From the NCBI GenBank assembly GCA_964569295.1, contig CAZMVU010000038.1, positions 1-30,124 on the forward strand: a stretch of DNA of 30,124 nucleotides, given 5' to 3'. Below are positions 1-9,104 of this stretch, piece after piece (the first letter of the stretch is position 1; each line of letters opens with the position of its first letter). The notes beneath the pieces are model-generated. The model saw only the letters and a list, made by a program, of their open reading frames with translations. It ran no database searches and was not told the DNA's origin. The translations under genes were made by a program, and so were the position numbers. This DNA is from CAZMVU01 sp964569295. GTDB taxonomy: Bacteria > Hydrogenedentota > Hydrogenedentia > Hydrogenedentales > JAGMZX01.

Positions 1-32
1 CGGCTTGCGCGCCAGCGTCTACCCACGGTCTT

Positions 33-130
33 TGCGGGAAAAGCGGTGGCAAGCCCCCGCAGTCCAAAGTGCGCCTACGTCTTGACTGATAGAAACAGCG
101 GGTGGGCCAGAACCGCGACCCGCGCTGATA
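33..130 (+). repeat. Dispersed intergenic repeat, unit A copy 1
   Basis: This stretch of about 98 bp closely matches 18430-18525 in the same orientation, with scattered substitutions and one or two small indels. Shared blocks include AAAAGCGGTGG, TCCAAAG, GCGCCTAC and GTGGGCCAG. Its core at 43-60 is a near-perfect hairpin: GCGGTGG, loop CAAG, then CCCCCGC with one mismatch. The second copy has the perfect hairpin. The similarity may start a little earlier, near 20. No protein is evident. It looks like a REP-type dispersed repeat, but mobility is inferred only from the two copies seen here. Confidence 0.75.
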
Positions 131-141
131 CCAGGGAGTTG

Positions 142-184
142 TATGACGTATGGGAAACGGCTCACGGCAAACGGCTAAAGAATT
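142..184 (+). repeat. Dispersed intergenic repeat, unit B copy 1
   Basis: A 43-bp unit beginning TATGACGTA and ending GGCTAAAGAATT. Its reverse complement is at 18232-18274, and 40 of 43 positions match by eye. Here it lies 11 bp after unit A in the same orientation; at the other locus it is inverted and about 155 bp away from unit A. Function is unknown. Confidence 0.75.
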
Positions 185-289
185 GCTTTTTCGTAAAGCC
201 GGGTATCCACTGGCACGTCTCCGCGCCTAAAACACGTACCTGGATCCGTCCTGTACCACACGCTGTGTACGCAAGCGCGCCCTGTCACT

Positions 290-426
290 CGGAAAAATCG
301 GGGACAGACCACGCGCTCGCAAAGGCATACCGCCACGGCCGTGCGTTACCTGAATCCGCGGGCCGATGCGTAAACACAACGCCTCAACTGACGATCGGCT
401 CGCTTGGTGCTGTCCCTGTTTTTCCG
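290..426. mobile_element. MITE-like element with imperfect terminal inverted repeats
   Basis: Two arms of about 22 bp face each other. The left arm at 290-311 reads CGGAAAAATCGGGGACAG then ACCA. The right arm at 405-426 gives, on the reverse strand, CGGAAAAACAGGGACAGC then ACCA. The match is near-complete if one gap is allowed in each arm. The 93 bp between them has no convincing coding potential. A core resembling GGGACAG also occurs near 18334 (ACTGTCCCC). The structure fits a short non-autonomous element or a REP pair mobilised in trans, but no target-site duplication was identified and no transposase is in the window. Confidence 0.45.
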
Positions 427-526
427 GGCGCCTGTTCTGGTGTGTGTAAGGCACGAAAGCATTCCGGTTCTTTCTGTGTTGGAATGTGGCCGGTAACGGG
501 GTTCGTATACGGGAATGTCTGGTGTG

Positions 527-946
527 TCATTCCTTGAAGTGGCGGCTGGGGTTGTGGGACAGGTAGCGCACGAGCAGGCCGATCACGGCGAGAATGAAGC
601 CGAGGCATACGCACATAACTCCGCCGAAATAGGCGGCGGTGGCGAATTGGCTTCGGCCCATGGCGCTGAAGGCGAGCGCGCACACAATGCCTACGAGGGC
701 GAGCGCGGCGCCGGTCTGGACGAAGTCGGGTTTCCAGGGGGAGGTCGTGTAGCCGGGCTTGTCCTCGAGCTCTTCCTGGATTTCCTGGAACGTGTCGAGG
801 AGGTCGGGCCGCTCTTCGAGTTTTTCGAGCAGGGTCATCTGCACGCGGTGGCGCACCCACACCTCGGCGATGCTGCGCCCGAGCGCGCCGATGATGATGA
901 TGATCACCACGGCAAATGGTAGTATCATAAGAATCGTGTGAAGCAT
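527..946 (-). CDS. Small membrane protein, DUF6249-like
   Basis: A 139-residue protein of unknown function, probably in the inner membrane. It has an N-terminal membrane segment (about residues 3-20, very rich in Ile/Val), a charged and probably helical stretch (about 22-65, containing VRHRVQMTLLEKLEERPDLL), then two more hydrophobic segments at about 78-97 and 102-124. This layout resembles the small DUF6249-type proteins often encoded beside ECF sigma factors; the match is from memory and tentative. I chose the ATG at 946 because the membrane segment begins there and AGGAA lies about 12 nt upstream. The open frame extends to 1060, but the extra residues look non-coding. The gene is divergent from the sigma-factor operon, so it may share its control region and take part in the same regulation. 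Confidence 0.75.
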   Translation of the reverse strand: MLHTILMILPFAVVIIIIIGALGRSIAEVWVRHRVQMTLLEKLEERPDLLDTFQEIQEELEDKPGYTTSPWKPDFVQTGAALALVGIVCALAFSAMGRSQFATAAYFGGVMCVCLGFILAVIGLLVRYLSHNPSRHFKE

Positions 947-1255
947 GGTGCTGAGAGTTCCTGCCCGTCCCGGCGTGTTGCGGATGTCCGAGAACGAGAC
1001 CCGGCGGGTCTTGGCCGTGTGTTGCCTGGATGCAGCCCGAAACCCGTATGCGGGGGCCACGGGTCCAAGTGTATACGGGTATGTTCACCCGAGACAACCC
1101 GGGCGTGCGGCTTTCTAATCTGGCGCAACCCTGGTAGCGGCGGCAGGTTAGGGTTATTGGCCGAGCCGGTGACAACGTGAGCGCGTGCCTGAGACAGCGG
1201 AAGCCGCACGGCTTCTCGCTTGATTAGCGGGTGCGTTAGGGAAAAAGCAGCGTTT
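947..1255. promoter_or_regulatory. Divergent control region with several inverted repeats
   Basis: This 309-bp spacer separates the DUF6249-like gene from the DUF4097-sigma operon and must hold both promoters. I found no clear -35/-10 pair. Visible symmetry includes AGACCC-GGC-GGGTCT (997-1011), an 8-bp inverted repeat ACCCGTAT (1042-1049) with ATACGGGT (1073-1080), and a hairpin GAAGCC-GCAC-GGCTTC (1200-1215) about 40 nt before the downstream ATG. Any of these could be an operator or leader structure; that role is inference from position only. Confidence 0.4.
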
Positions 1256-2173
1256 ATGCAAGTGCTTGTGCGCAGTATAGTGGCGGCATTGCTCATCGCG
1301 GGCGCGGTGCAGACGTTTACCGTGGGCGTGTTGTCTGACGTGTTGCCGCGGGATGTGTGCCGTCCCGACTTGCGCACCACGTGGCAGGAAACCTTTGACG
1401 CACTGCCCACATTGCACATAACCAATGCGCAAGGGCCGGTAAACGTATCGACCCACGCCGTGGGCAAGATAACGGTCGCCGCCGTAATTTCCGCTTATGT
1501 ACCGTCGTACCAAGACCGGGAAGACGCCCAGGACTACCTCGATACGTTGTGCACGCACCAAGCGGAAGGGCGTGTGCTGCGGCTTACGACCGAGCCGCGC
1601 AGCCGGCCGGAACGGGTTGAGCTCACGGTGACCTATGATGTCAAGGTGCCGCCGGGCACGAATGTCACGGTCGACGCGAGCACGGGGAATATTTTTATCG
1701 GTGAAGGGTGCGGGCAGGTGCTCGTGCGCAGCCATAAGAGCGACATCGAGATACGCAGTCCGCAGGGCTCGGTGATGGCGCGTACGACCAATGGGCGGAT
1801 CGACGTGTATGACGCGCAGGATCAGGCGACGTTGCGCACGGTGAACGGGGATATCCGGGCGGATTTCCCGGGTACGCAGCTCACGGCCAACACGGTGAAC
1901 GGGGACATTTTCGCCACGTTGCCGCAGCCGGGCGTGAAGAAGTGCGATTTGACCACCACGAACGGTGCGATTAGAATAGGGATGCATGCAAAAGGCTCGG
2001 CCGAAGTGAATGCTATTACCCGGGAAGGCCAGGTGACCTCGGCGTTCGAGGTTATCCCGCTGACCATGGGGCAAGCGCGGTCTGAACTGCGCGGTTACAT
2101 TGGGCAGGCGGAAACCAAGCTTACCCTGAGCACCTTCTCGGGGAACATCATGATTGAGAGGATCCCGACATGA
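1256..2173 (+). CDS. DUF4097-like beta-repeat envelope protein
   Basis: A 305-residue protein with an N-terminal signal or anchor segment (about residues 3-22) and a C-terminal half built of short beta-strand repeats. Repeated motifs include STGNIFI, TTNGRIDV, TVNGDIRA, TVNGDIFA, TTNGAIRI and FSGNIMIE. This is the pattern of DUF4097-type putative adhesin domains, which form right-handed beta folds outside the membrane; biochemical role is unknown. The frame is open from a TTG at 1220, but the ATG at 1256 is preferred because it starts directly at the hydrophobic segment and follows AGGG at moderate distance. Its TGA overlaps the sigma-factor ATG (ATGA), so the two are translationally coupled. 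It may act as the envelope-side partner of the sigma factor, which is inference from context. Confidence 0.8.
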   Translation: MQVLVRSIVAALLIAGAVQTFTVGVLSDVLPRDVCRPDLRTTWQETFDALPTLHITNAQGPVNVSTHAVGKITVAAVISAYVPSYQDREDAQDYLDTLCTHQAEGRVLRLTTEPRSRPERVELTVTYDVKVPPGTNVTVDASTGNIFIGEGCGQVLVRSHKSDIEIRSPQGSVMARTTNGRIDVYDAQDQATLRTVNGDIRADFPGTQLTANTVNGDIFATLPQPGVKKCDLTTTNGAIRIGMHAKGSAEVNAITREGQVTSAFEVIPLTMGQARSELRGYIGQAETKLTLSTFSGNIMIERIPT

Positions 2174-2766
2174 GCACGTCCGGCGTTGCGGCAATTACCG
2201 GTACGGCCCGCGGTGAAACCATCAAGGAACTGGACGACCTCGACTTGGTCAGGCGCAGTAAGCGGGGTAATCGCGAGGCCTTCAGTGAACTTGTACGGCG
2301 GCACCAGCAGATCGTGTACAACGTGGCCTACCGGTTCATGCGCGAGCCCGCGATGGCGGAAGACATGTCGCAGGAAGCGTTTGTGAAGGCCTTTCGGCTA
2401 CTGAAAGGCTTCCGCGGCGATTGCAGTTTTTCCACCTGGATGTACCGGGTTACGTGCAGTGTGTGCCTTACCGAGTTGAGCCGGCGTAAGAAGCGCGGCG
2501 AGGTGAGCCTGCAACCCAAACACATCGGGCAGGCGGCGACGCTGCCGGACGAGAACTTCGATATGCCGGAGCATATCCGGCGGTGCGTGACCATGCTCCC
2601 GGACCGTTACGCGACGATCGTGGCGCTGTATTACTTGCAGGGCGTCTCTTACGATGAGATTGCCCGGGCCATGAGCATCCCCATGGGGACGTTGAAGACT
2701 TGGATGCACCGTGCCCGCAAGCAGCTCAGGAAGATCGTGAAAGAGGAGCTGTTTTCCGATGCGTAA
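2170..2766 (+). CDS. ECF-type RNA polymerase sigma-70 factor
   Basis: A 198-residue alternative sigma factor that would direct RNA polymerase to a small regulon. Region 2 spans about residues 25-105 (EAFSELVRRHQQIVYNVAYR, then DMSQEAFVKAF and FSTWMYRV, the typical region 2 helices). Region 4 spans about 135-190 (LPDRYATIVALYYLQGVSYD, then the helix-turn-helix with MGTLKTWMHRARKQL). There is no region 1.1 or 3, as expected for the ECF group. A ribosome binding site AGAGG lies 8 nt before the ATG, inside the end of the upstream gene. The 3' end overlaps the next gene by 8 nt. The overlap with a small membrane protein gene is the classic arrangement of sigma and anti-sigma. Confidence 0.95.
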   Translation: MSTSGVAAITGTARGETIKELDDLDLVRRSKRGNREAFSELVRRHQQIVYNVAYRFMREPAMAEDMSQEAFVKAFRLLKGFRGDCSFSTWMYRVTCSVCLTELSRRKKRGEVSLQPKHIGQAATLPDENFDMPEHIRRCVTMLPDRYATIVALYYLQGVSYDEIARAMSIPMGTLKTWMHRARKQLRKIVKEELFSDA

Positions 2767-3175
2767 TGATATCGACGACCAGGAACTGGACGAACTGATC
2801 GAGTCGGCGTTGTCGAGCGAACCGCTGCAATCCGCGCCATGCGACCTCGCTCAGCGCGTCGACGAGCGGTTGCGTGTGCAGGCGCTTATCGATCGCGAAC
2901 GCGCGCGTTTCCGCACAAGTATGGCGATGATGGCCGTGGCTTTCGTGGCGATTATCGTCGGGGGCGTGGTGTTTGTGGCGTTCACGCACCTGCGCAGCCT
3001 CATGCTTTACGGCGCGCCCGGCGCCAAGGGGCGTTTCGACTATCTGGTCAGTGAGATGCTGCGTACTTTTGGCGAATACACCGGCGCTTACTCGCTGGGC
3101 ATCAGCCTTGTGCTCGCGCTGGGCGCGGTAGCGCTATTGTTTATCCCCCGGGGCGGCCGGATGCGCCACCACTGA
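2759..3175 (+). CDS. Two-TM protein, putative anti-sigma factor
   Basis: A 138-residue protein with an acidic/charged N-terminal cytoplasmic part (about residues 1-52, starting with the run NDIDDQELDELIE), a membrane segment at about 54-77, a loop of some 30 residues, and a second membrane segment at about 110-128, ending in a basic tail. It lacks the HxxxCxxC zinc motif of ZAS anti-sigma factors and has only one cysteine. Its anti-sigma role is inferred from overlap with the sigma gene (ATG inside the sigma stop region, GAGGAG 11 nt upstream) and from topology. It could equally be a structural membrane protein of the same operon. Confidence 0.7.
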   Translation: MRNDIDDQELDELIESALSSEPLQSAPCDLAQRVDERLRVQALIDRERARFRTSMAMMAVAFVAIIVGGVVFVAFTHLRSLMLYGAPGAKGRFDYLVSEMLRTFGEYTGAYSLGISLVLALGAVALLFIPRGGRMRHH

Positions 3176-3306
3176 GCCTTCGGGCGGGCGTGCGCGTGCT
3201 TGCGTTGGCCCCGTTTCAGACGGCAACGCGTTTCCAGCCGCGCAGGCACGCCGTGCATTGCCCCCGGAAAAGCCTTTGAGGATCTTTCCGACCCCCGCCG
3301 CAAACC

Positions 3307-3378
3307 ATGTGGGCCGGTGTGCCCATTGCGGCGATGGGCTTCGTTGTGGTGTACTTACTGCGGTATTACGCGCGGTGA
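3307..3378 (+). CDS. Possible 23-residue single-TM peptide
   Basis: Within the 239-bp gap before the large repeat protein is an ATG-initiated frame of 23 codons: MWAGVPIAAMGFVVVY followed by LLRYYAR. It has one hydrophobic segment and a basic C-terminus, as in small membrane proteins. No good ribosome binding site precedes the ATG. The frame is open back to 3280, but no usable start codon is seen there. It may be a chance frame; the compositional fit to a TM peptide is the only support. Confidence 0.25.
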   Translation: MWAGVPIAAMGFVVVYLLRYYAR

Positions 3379-3414
3379 CTTCGTAACCACGCCGCGCACA
3401 GGAGCCTGCTGCAT

Positions 3415-6366
3415 ATGCTCAAACGGCGCGGGAGGATAGGCGCATTGCCCATGGTGACCGGAATCCTGGTCATCGTGGGGGCGCTCGTACTGGCCGCGCT
3501 GATCCTCGGGCCACGCCGTGAGGCCGCCCCGCCACCTTCGGAAGCCCGCCAGGAAGTCCGTCCCGAGCGTGCGAGTCCGGGGCCGTCCGCAGAGCCGATG
3601 GCAGAAGTGACGCGCCGTAACACCCCGCTGACGAGTGCCGACCCTGGCATAGCGCCATCGGAAGGGGAAGCCGCTGCCGAGGACACCTATGTAATTCGCG
3701 GCATTGTGCGTGCGCGTGATGGGCGCCAGCCGGTTGCGGGGGCGCTTGTACTTATCGAGCGGGAACTCACGGGGAAGGAAGGGGCGGCGTGGAACAAGGG
3801 AAACGGCCGGGCCGTGCCGGCACGCGGCCGCGAAGCCCGGCTTGCCCAGCAACGCGGCCGCGAGAAGCAACGCCAGCGCCGGCGCGTGCGCACGGATAGA
3901 GCGGGCGCGTTCGAAACGGTGGTGCATCTGCCTGGACGTTACACGATCGAGGCCGTACACGAAGAATACATGCCGGCAGAACACACGCCGCCGCCGCTGG
4001 AGCCAGACAATCGCGAGGTGTCGGTGACCGTCACATTGTCGAAAGGCGGAACGGTCATGGGCCGGGTGACGGAAGAAGGCACGGGGCGTCCGGCCGCGGG
4101 TGTGGTGGTGTTTGTCGAAAACGAGGCCATCGCACCGGCCACTACCGGTACGGACGGCGCCTATACGCTCAATGGCTTCGAGGCGGGCGCGTACGGCCTC
4201 AGCTTGAACCTGAGCAAAACACCCTACCGTGCGGGCGATGTGTTGCCGTATCAGAAGGTCGATGTGAATTCACGCGATGCTGTGGTCCAGGGGGTGGATT
4301 TCAAGGTGCAGCCGGGCGGCGTTGTGTGGGGCCATGTCATGACCCCGCGCCGTGAGCCGGTCCAAGGCGCCGAGGTAGTCCTGTGCAGTTCGCAGAGCGT
4401 GGCGAGCCAGGCCTTGAATGCGCTTGTCGAGCGTGCGCCGCCGCGCCGGGATGCCTCCGAGGAAGACGGCTACTTCGAGTTGATGGGCGTGCCGCTCGAC
4501 CAGGAGTGGCGGGTGTATGCCAGCGCCGAGAATCAGGCGCCGCAGCTCGCCGAGCCTTTCATGCTCACCTCGAACGTGCGCGAGGTGCGCGTGGATATCT
4601 TCCTGTACGATGGGTCGGAGGTTTCGGGGCGTGCGGTCACGCCCAGCGGCAGCCCGGTGCCGCAGGCCCAGGTGTCGTGTATTCCCGGCTACAGCGCGCT
4701 TTTTTCCGACTTCGATACGCCCCAGGCTTTCCGCGAGACAACCACCGGGGACGATGGCTACTTCGAAATTGCCGATCTCCCGGCTGGCGATTATCAGGTG
4801 ATCGGGCGCAAAGAGGGGTACAAGTTCTCCTTGCGCGGCACTTCCTTCTTCTCCGACGGCTACAACGATGTGACCGGGCTGCGGGTTGTGCTCGAACCCG
4901 TCGAAGCGGCCCAACACACGGTCTTTGGCACGGTGACGGACATCGAGGATCGGCCCCTGAGCGGGGTAGGGGTGGCGCTGCGCGGCATGGCGATGCAGAG
5001 CATGCGCGGTGCGTCGCAAACCACCACGACCGATAGCAGCGGCCGCTTTCGCTTCGAGGAGGTCGAGCAAGGCAGCTACGCCATCGAGGCCAGCAAGGAT
5101 GGCTTCGCGCCGGCCAACCGCTACCGGGTGCCGCTGGATAGTGAGATATCGATAACATTGACCACACTCGCCGTCATACGCGGGCGGGTGCTCATCGAAT
5201 CATCGCGCGAGGCGCCGCCGGCCTACACCGTATCGGCGTTGCCCGCGATCGACGCTTCGACGCCGGGCTCGCAGATCATGAGTGCATTCAGCGGTGTGAC
5301 GGACTACGACTTCAACGACCCGGAAGGACACTATGAAATCCGTGTGGCCGCCGGCGAATACACGGTGCAGGCGCAAGCGGAAGGCTACACCCCCGGGCGC
5401 GAAAAGGTGGCCGTCGAGGCGGGGGAAGTGCAGGACGGGGTGGACATCTTCGTGCGCGAGGACGGCGGACGCATCGGCGGGCGCGTGACCACCAACGACG
5501 GGGAGAGTCCGCAGGGGGCGGAAGTCACCCTGCTGGATGTTTCGTTGTTGGACGGGGCCGGCGGTGGCAACCTGGGCGCGGGCGGCGCCGGCTTGCCCGG
5601 GCAGGATGAGCGCAGCATGCGCGTGGGTGAGGACGGCGCTTTTTCCTTCGAGCAACTGCCGGCCGGTGACTATATCGTCCTCGTGCGCCACGACCGCTAC
5701 GCCACCAGCCGCAGCGAGCCCCTCCACCTGGAAGAAGACGATCAGCGCGATGATGTCAATGTGCGGCTTTCCTTTGGCGGCGCTATCGAAGGGACGTACC
5801 TGGTCGATGGCCGGCCACAGCAGGGTGCGGCGATTACGGTGTTCGGCATGGGCGAGCCGCGCTTTGCCGAGACCGATGGGGAAGGTTTTTTCCAAATCGA
5901 TGGGCTGGCCGCTGGCGAATACCTGGTCACGGCCGCGCCGCTGGGCGGCGGCGACCTGGCCGGCCTGCTCGAAACGCGCATGGAGCAGGCGGTTGTCGAG
6001 GAAGACGACACAACCACCGTGCGGTTCGACGAGTCCGGCGCGATGGTCGAGGGCTACTGTTCGCCGCCGCCGACAGGCGCGTTTATGGGCGCGTTCGGCG
6101 GGTTCGCGGTCGTGCGGCTGCCGGGACCGGCGGCGGTCCCGCTGGGTGATACGACCAATGCGGCTGTGCTGCTGCAGAGCCAGCAGTTTGCCAAGCCCGG
6201 CCCGATCGACGGCAGCGGCTACTTCGCGATCGAGAATGTGCCGCCGGGCGAATACCAGCTCGATGTGTACTACGGCCAGATCGATTTGACCTACGTGTAC
6301 ACCACCATGATCCCCGTGCAGGATGAGGAGGTTGTCTCGCTCGATGTGCGCGTGGAGGCGTTCTGA
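3415..6366 (+). CDS. Membrane-anchored carboxypeptidase-regulatory-like repeat protein
   Basis: A 983-residue protein with one N-terminal membrane segment (about residues 12-32), a Pro/Glu-rich linker (33-90), and about nine tandem prealbumin-like beta-sandwich units of the carboxypeptidase regulatory-like type. Each unit opens with a pattern like GxVxxxxGxPxxGAxV and closes with DGxFxxxxLPAGxYxVxxxxxGY (examples: DDGYFEIADLPAGDYQV, EDGAFSFEQLPAGDYIV). No enzymatic domain is seen, so a structural or binding role at the cell surface or periplasm is likely. The first unit is interrupted at about 120-158 by a very basic, Arg/Gln-rich insert. AGGAG lies about 10 nt before the ATG. Its TGA is one nucleotide before the ABC ATPase gene, which suggests it is exported by, or works with, the ABC transporters. 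Confidence 0.9.
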   Translation: MLKRRGRIGALPMVTGILVIVGALVLAALILGPRREAAPPPSEARQEVRPERASPGPSAEPMAEVTRRNTPLTSADPGIAPSEGEAAAEDTYVIRGIVRARDGRQPVAGALVLIERELTGKEGAAWNKGNGRAVPARGREARLAQQRGREKQRQRRRVRTDRAGAFETVVHLPGRYTIEAVHEEYMPAEHTPPPLEPDNREVSVTVTLSKGGTVMGRVTEEGTGRPAAGVVVFVENEAIAPATTGTDGAYTLNGFEAGAYGLSLNLSKTPYRAGDVLPYQKVDVNSRDAVVQGVDFKVQPGGVVWGHVMTPRREPVQGAEVVLCSSQSVASQALNALVERAPPRRDASEEDGYFELMGVPLDQEWRVYASAENQAPQLAEPFMLTSNVREVRVDIFLYDGSEVSGRAVTPSGSPVPQAQVSCIPGYSALFSDFDTPQAFRETTTGDDGYFEIADLPAGDYQVIGRKEGYKFSLRGTSFFSDGYNDVTGLRVVLEPVEAAQHTVFGTVTDIEDRPLSGVGVALRGMAMQSMRGASQTTTTDSSGRFRFEEVEQGSYAIEASKDGFAPANRYRVPLDSEISITLTTLAVIRGRVLIESSREAPPAYTVSALPAIDASTPGSQIMSAFSGVTDYDFNDPEGHYEIRVAAGEYTVQAQAEGYTPGREKVAVEAGEVQDGVDIFVREDGGRIGGRVTTNDGESPQGAEVTLLDVSLLDGAGGGNLGAGGAGLPGQDERSMRVGEDGAFSFEQLPAGDYIVLVRHDRYATSRSEPLHLEEDDQRDDVNVRLSFGGAIEGTYLVDGRPQQGAAITVFGMGEPRFAETDGEGFFQIDGLAAGEYLVTAAPLGGGDLAGLLETRMEQAVVEEDDTTTVRFDESGAMVEGYCSPPPTGAFMGAFGGFAVVRLPGPAAVPLGDTTNAAVLLQSQQFAKPGPIDGSGYFAIENVPPGEYQLDVYYGQIDLTYVYTTMIPVQDEEVVSLDVRVEAF

Positions 6367-6367
6367 C

Positions 6368-7288
<921 letters not shown>

Positions 7289-7293
7289 CAGCA

Positions 7294-8169
7294 ATGCCCA
7301 TTTACCGGCAGAGTTACCGCGAGTATGAGGGCGAGGTGCGCCGGCATTTCCGTTGGTGGACCGTGCTCGAACAGGAGTGGCGCATCCTCGTGTCGGCGAA
7401 GCCGTTTCGCTACCTCACGCTATTGGCCTTGGTGCATGCGCTCCTGCGCCTTTTCCAGGTGATCGCGTACGATACCGTGCGGCAGGACGCCACATCGGCC
7501 CTCAGCGTAGCCATTCGCACGGTGGAAGATTTCGCGGTGAACGAAAGTCTGTTCTACGATTTCATACGCATTCAGGCGCCCCTCGCCTTTCTGCTCATGC
7601 TGTATGCGGGCGCCGGCATGATTTGCAACGACTTCCGCAACAACCTCAACGAAGTCTATTTCGCGAAACCCATCACCTGGCGCGATTACCTGTTCGGCAA
7701 GCTGGGGGTGCTGCTGTGCGTGGGGCTGTTGGTCACCGCCGTGCCGGCCGTAGTTCTTGTGGCGGCGCACAATCTTCTGCTGGCGGATGTGGCCGTGCTC
7801 GCGGAGACCTGGTGGTGGGCGCCAGCGAGCGTGGCCTTTTCCCTGGTCATTGTGGTGCCGGCGGCACTCACGATTCTCGCCGTCTCCGCCATCGTGAAGA
7901 GTCAGCGCTTTGCTGCGGTCGCTGTGTTCATGCTTGTCATCGCCGCATCCGCCATGGGCGGAATTTTCGCCCAGATGCTGCGCGACCCGCGCTTCGTCAT
8001 TCTCTCGCCGCCCATGGCCATGAACCGTGTCGGGATCGCCTTGTTCGGCGTACGCCAATGGACCTACCGGCTTGATTGGGCGCCGTGCCTTGCGCTGCTC
8101 GGTGTGTGGTGTGTGCTGGCGCTGGTGTTGCTCGCGTGGCGCATCCGGCGCGCGGAGGTCGATGCATGA
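7294..8169 (+). CDS. ABC-2 type transporter permease (first pair)
   Basis: A 291-residue integral membrane protein. After a basic N-terminus (MPIYRQSYREYEGEVRRHFR) it has about six hydrophobic segments, for example LTLLALVHALLRLFQVIAY, PLAFLLMLYAGAGMI, LGVLLCVGLLVTAVPAVVLV and ALLGVWCVLALVLLAW. NDFRNNLNEVYFAKPITWRD resembles the cytoplasmic coupling stretch of ABC-2 permeases. It begins 5 nt after its ATPase and ends in a 4-nt overlap (ATGA) with the second ATPase, so the ATPase-permease order repeats twice. No strong ribosome binding site is seen, consistent with translational coupling. Confidence 0.9.
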   Translation: MPIYRQSYREYEGEVRRHFRWWTVLEQEWRILVSAKPFRYLTLLALVHALLRLFQVIAYDTVRQDATSALSVAIRTVEDFAVNESLFYDFIRIQAPLAFLLMLYAGAGMICNDFRNNLNEVYFAKPITWRDYLFGKLGVLLCVGLLVTAVPAVVLVAAHNLLLADVAVLAETWWWAPASVAFSLVIVVPAALTILAVSAIVKSQRFAAVAVFMLVIAASAMGGIFAQMLRDPRFVILSPPMAMNRVGIALFGVRQWTYRLDWAPCLALLGVWCVLALVLLAWRIRRAEVDA

Positions 8170-9083
8170 GCGCGGTTATCGATGCGAGGCACCTGTCCAA
8201 ATGGTTCGGCGAAGTTGTGGCCATCAACAACCTGGATCTCGTGATAGAGCCGGGGGTGACCGGGCTGTTGGGACCGAACGGGGCGGGTAAGAGCACGTTC
8301 ATCAAGCTGGCTCTCGGGTTGTATGCGCCAAGCCGGGGAAGCATCACCGTGTATGGCGAGCCGCCGCGCAACAACCCGCGCGTGCTGCGGCGGGTCGGCT
8401 ATTGCCCGGAGACGGATAAGTTTTACGAAGCGATGTCGGGCTATGAGTTTGTGTACACCCTGAACCGGCTGTGGGGCATGGTTCGGCGCGATGCCCGCCG
8501 TACGGCCGAGGCCACCCTCGAACGCGTAAACATGAGCGCGCGCATGCACGACCCGGTGCACACCTACAGCAAGGGCATGCGGCAGCGCACCAAGCTGGCC
8601 CAGGCGTTGGCGACGGATCCGGCGTTTCTCCTGCTCGACGAGCCGATGGCGGGCCTCGATCCGAAAGGGCGCGAGGAGATGTTCGCCCTCATCCACAGCC
8701 TCGGTGAAGAAGGGCGCAGCGTGGTGGTGTCGAGCCATATACTGCACGAGATCGAGCGCGCCACAGACCGCGTGGTGCTCATTTACCATGGGGCCGTCCT
8801 CGCGCACGGGCACATCCGCGAAATACGCGCGCTTATCGACGAGCACCCCCACGCCATTACCATCCGATGTACGGCGCCGCGCGCCCTCGCATCGGCTTTC
8901 GTGACACATCCGGCGACCATCAGCACCGAGTTCACCGGCGGCGCCGTGGTGGTTCGTACACGCGATCCGAACGCGGTGTATGATCATGTAAACGCCATGG
9001 TGGCGGAGGGCCGGCTTGCACTCGATAGTCTCACCTGCGCCGACGACAACCTGCAATCGGTCTTCGACTACCTGGTGCGGTAG
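8166..9083 (+). CDS. ABC transporter ATP-binding protein (second pair)
   Basis: A 305-residue ABC-2 class ATPase. Walker A is GPNGAGKST at residues 36-44, the signature is YSKGMRQRTKLAQAL, Walker B is FLLLDEPMAGLD, and the H-loop is VVSSHIL. The Q-loop region VGYCPETDKFYEAMSGYEF is typical. It is paralogous to the ATPase at 6368 but clearly diverged. I chose the ATG at 8166 because it overlaps the permease stop (ATGA) and starts just before the ABC fold. The open frame runs back to 8076, but that part lies inside the permease gene. It likely pairs with the permease that follows. Confidence 0.95.
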   Translation: MSAVIDARHLSKWFGEVVAINNLDLVIEPGVTGLLGPNGAGKSTFIKLALGLYAPSRGSITVYGEPPRNNPRVLRRVGYCPETDKFYEAMSGYEFVYTLNRLWGMVRRDARRTAEATLERVNMSARMHDPVHTYSKGMRQRTKLAQALATDPAFLLLDEPMAGLDPKGREEMFALIHSLGEEGRSVVVSSHILHEIERATDRVVLIYHGAVLAHGHIREIRALIDEHPHAITIRCTAPRALASAFVTHPATISTEFTGGAVVVRTRDPNAVYDHVNAMVAEGRLALDSLTCADDNLQSVFDYLVR

Positions 9084-9104
9084 CGGTACGGAGCACAAGA
9101 CAGC

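Noticed and set aside
46..537. Open frame of 163 codons across the first spacer
   Set aside because: It runs through two dispersed repeats and the MITE-like element, has no family features, and overlaps the stop of the minus-strand gene.
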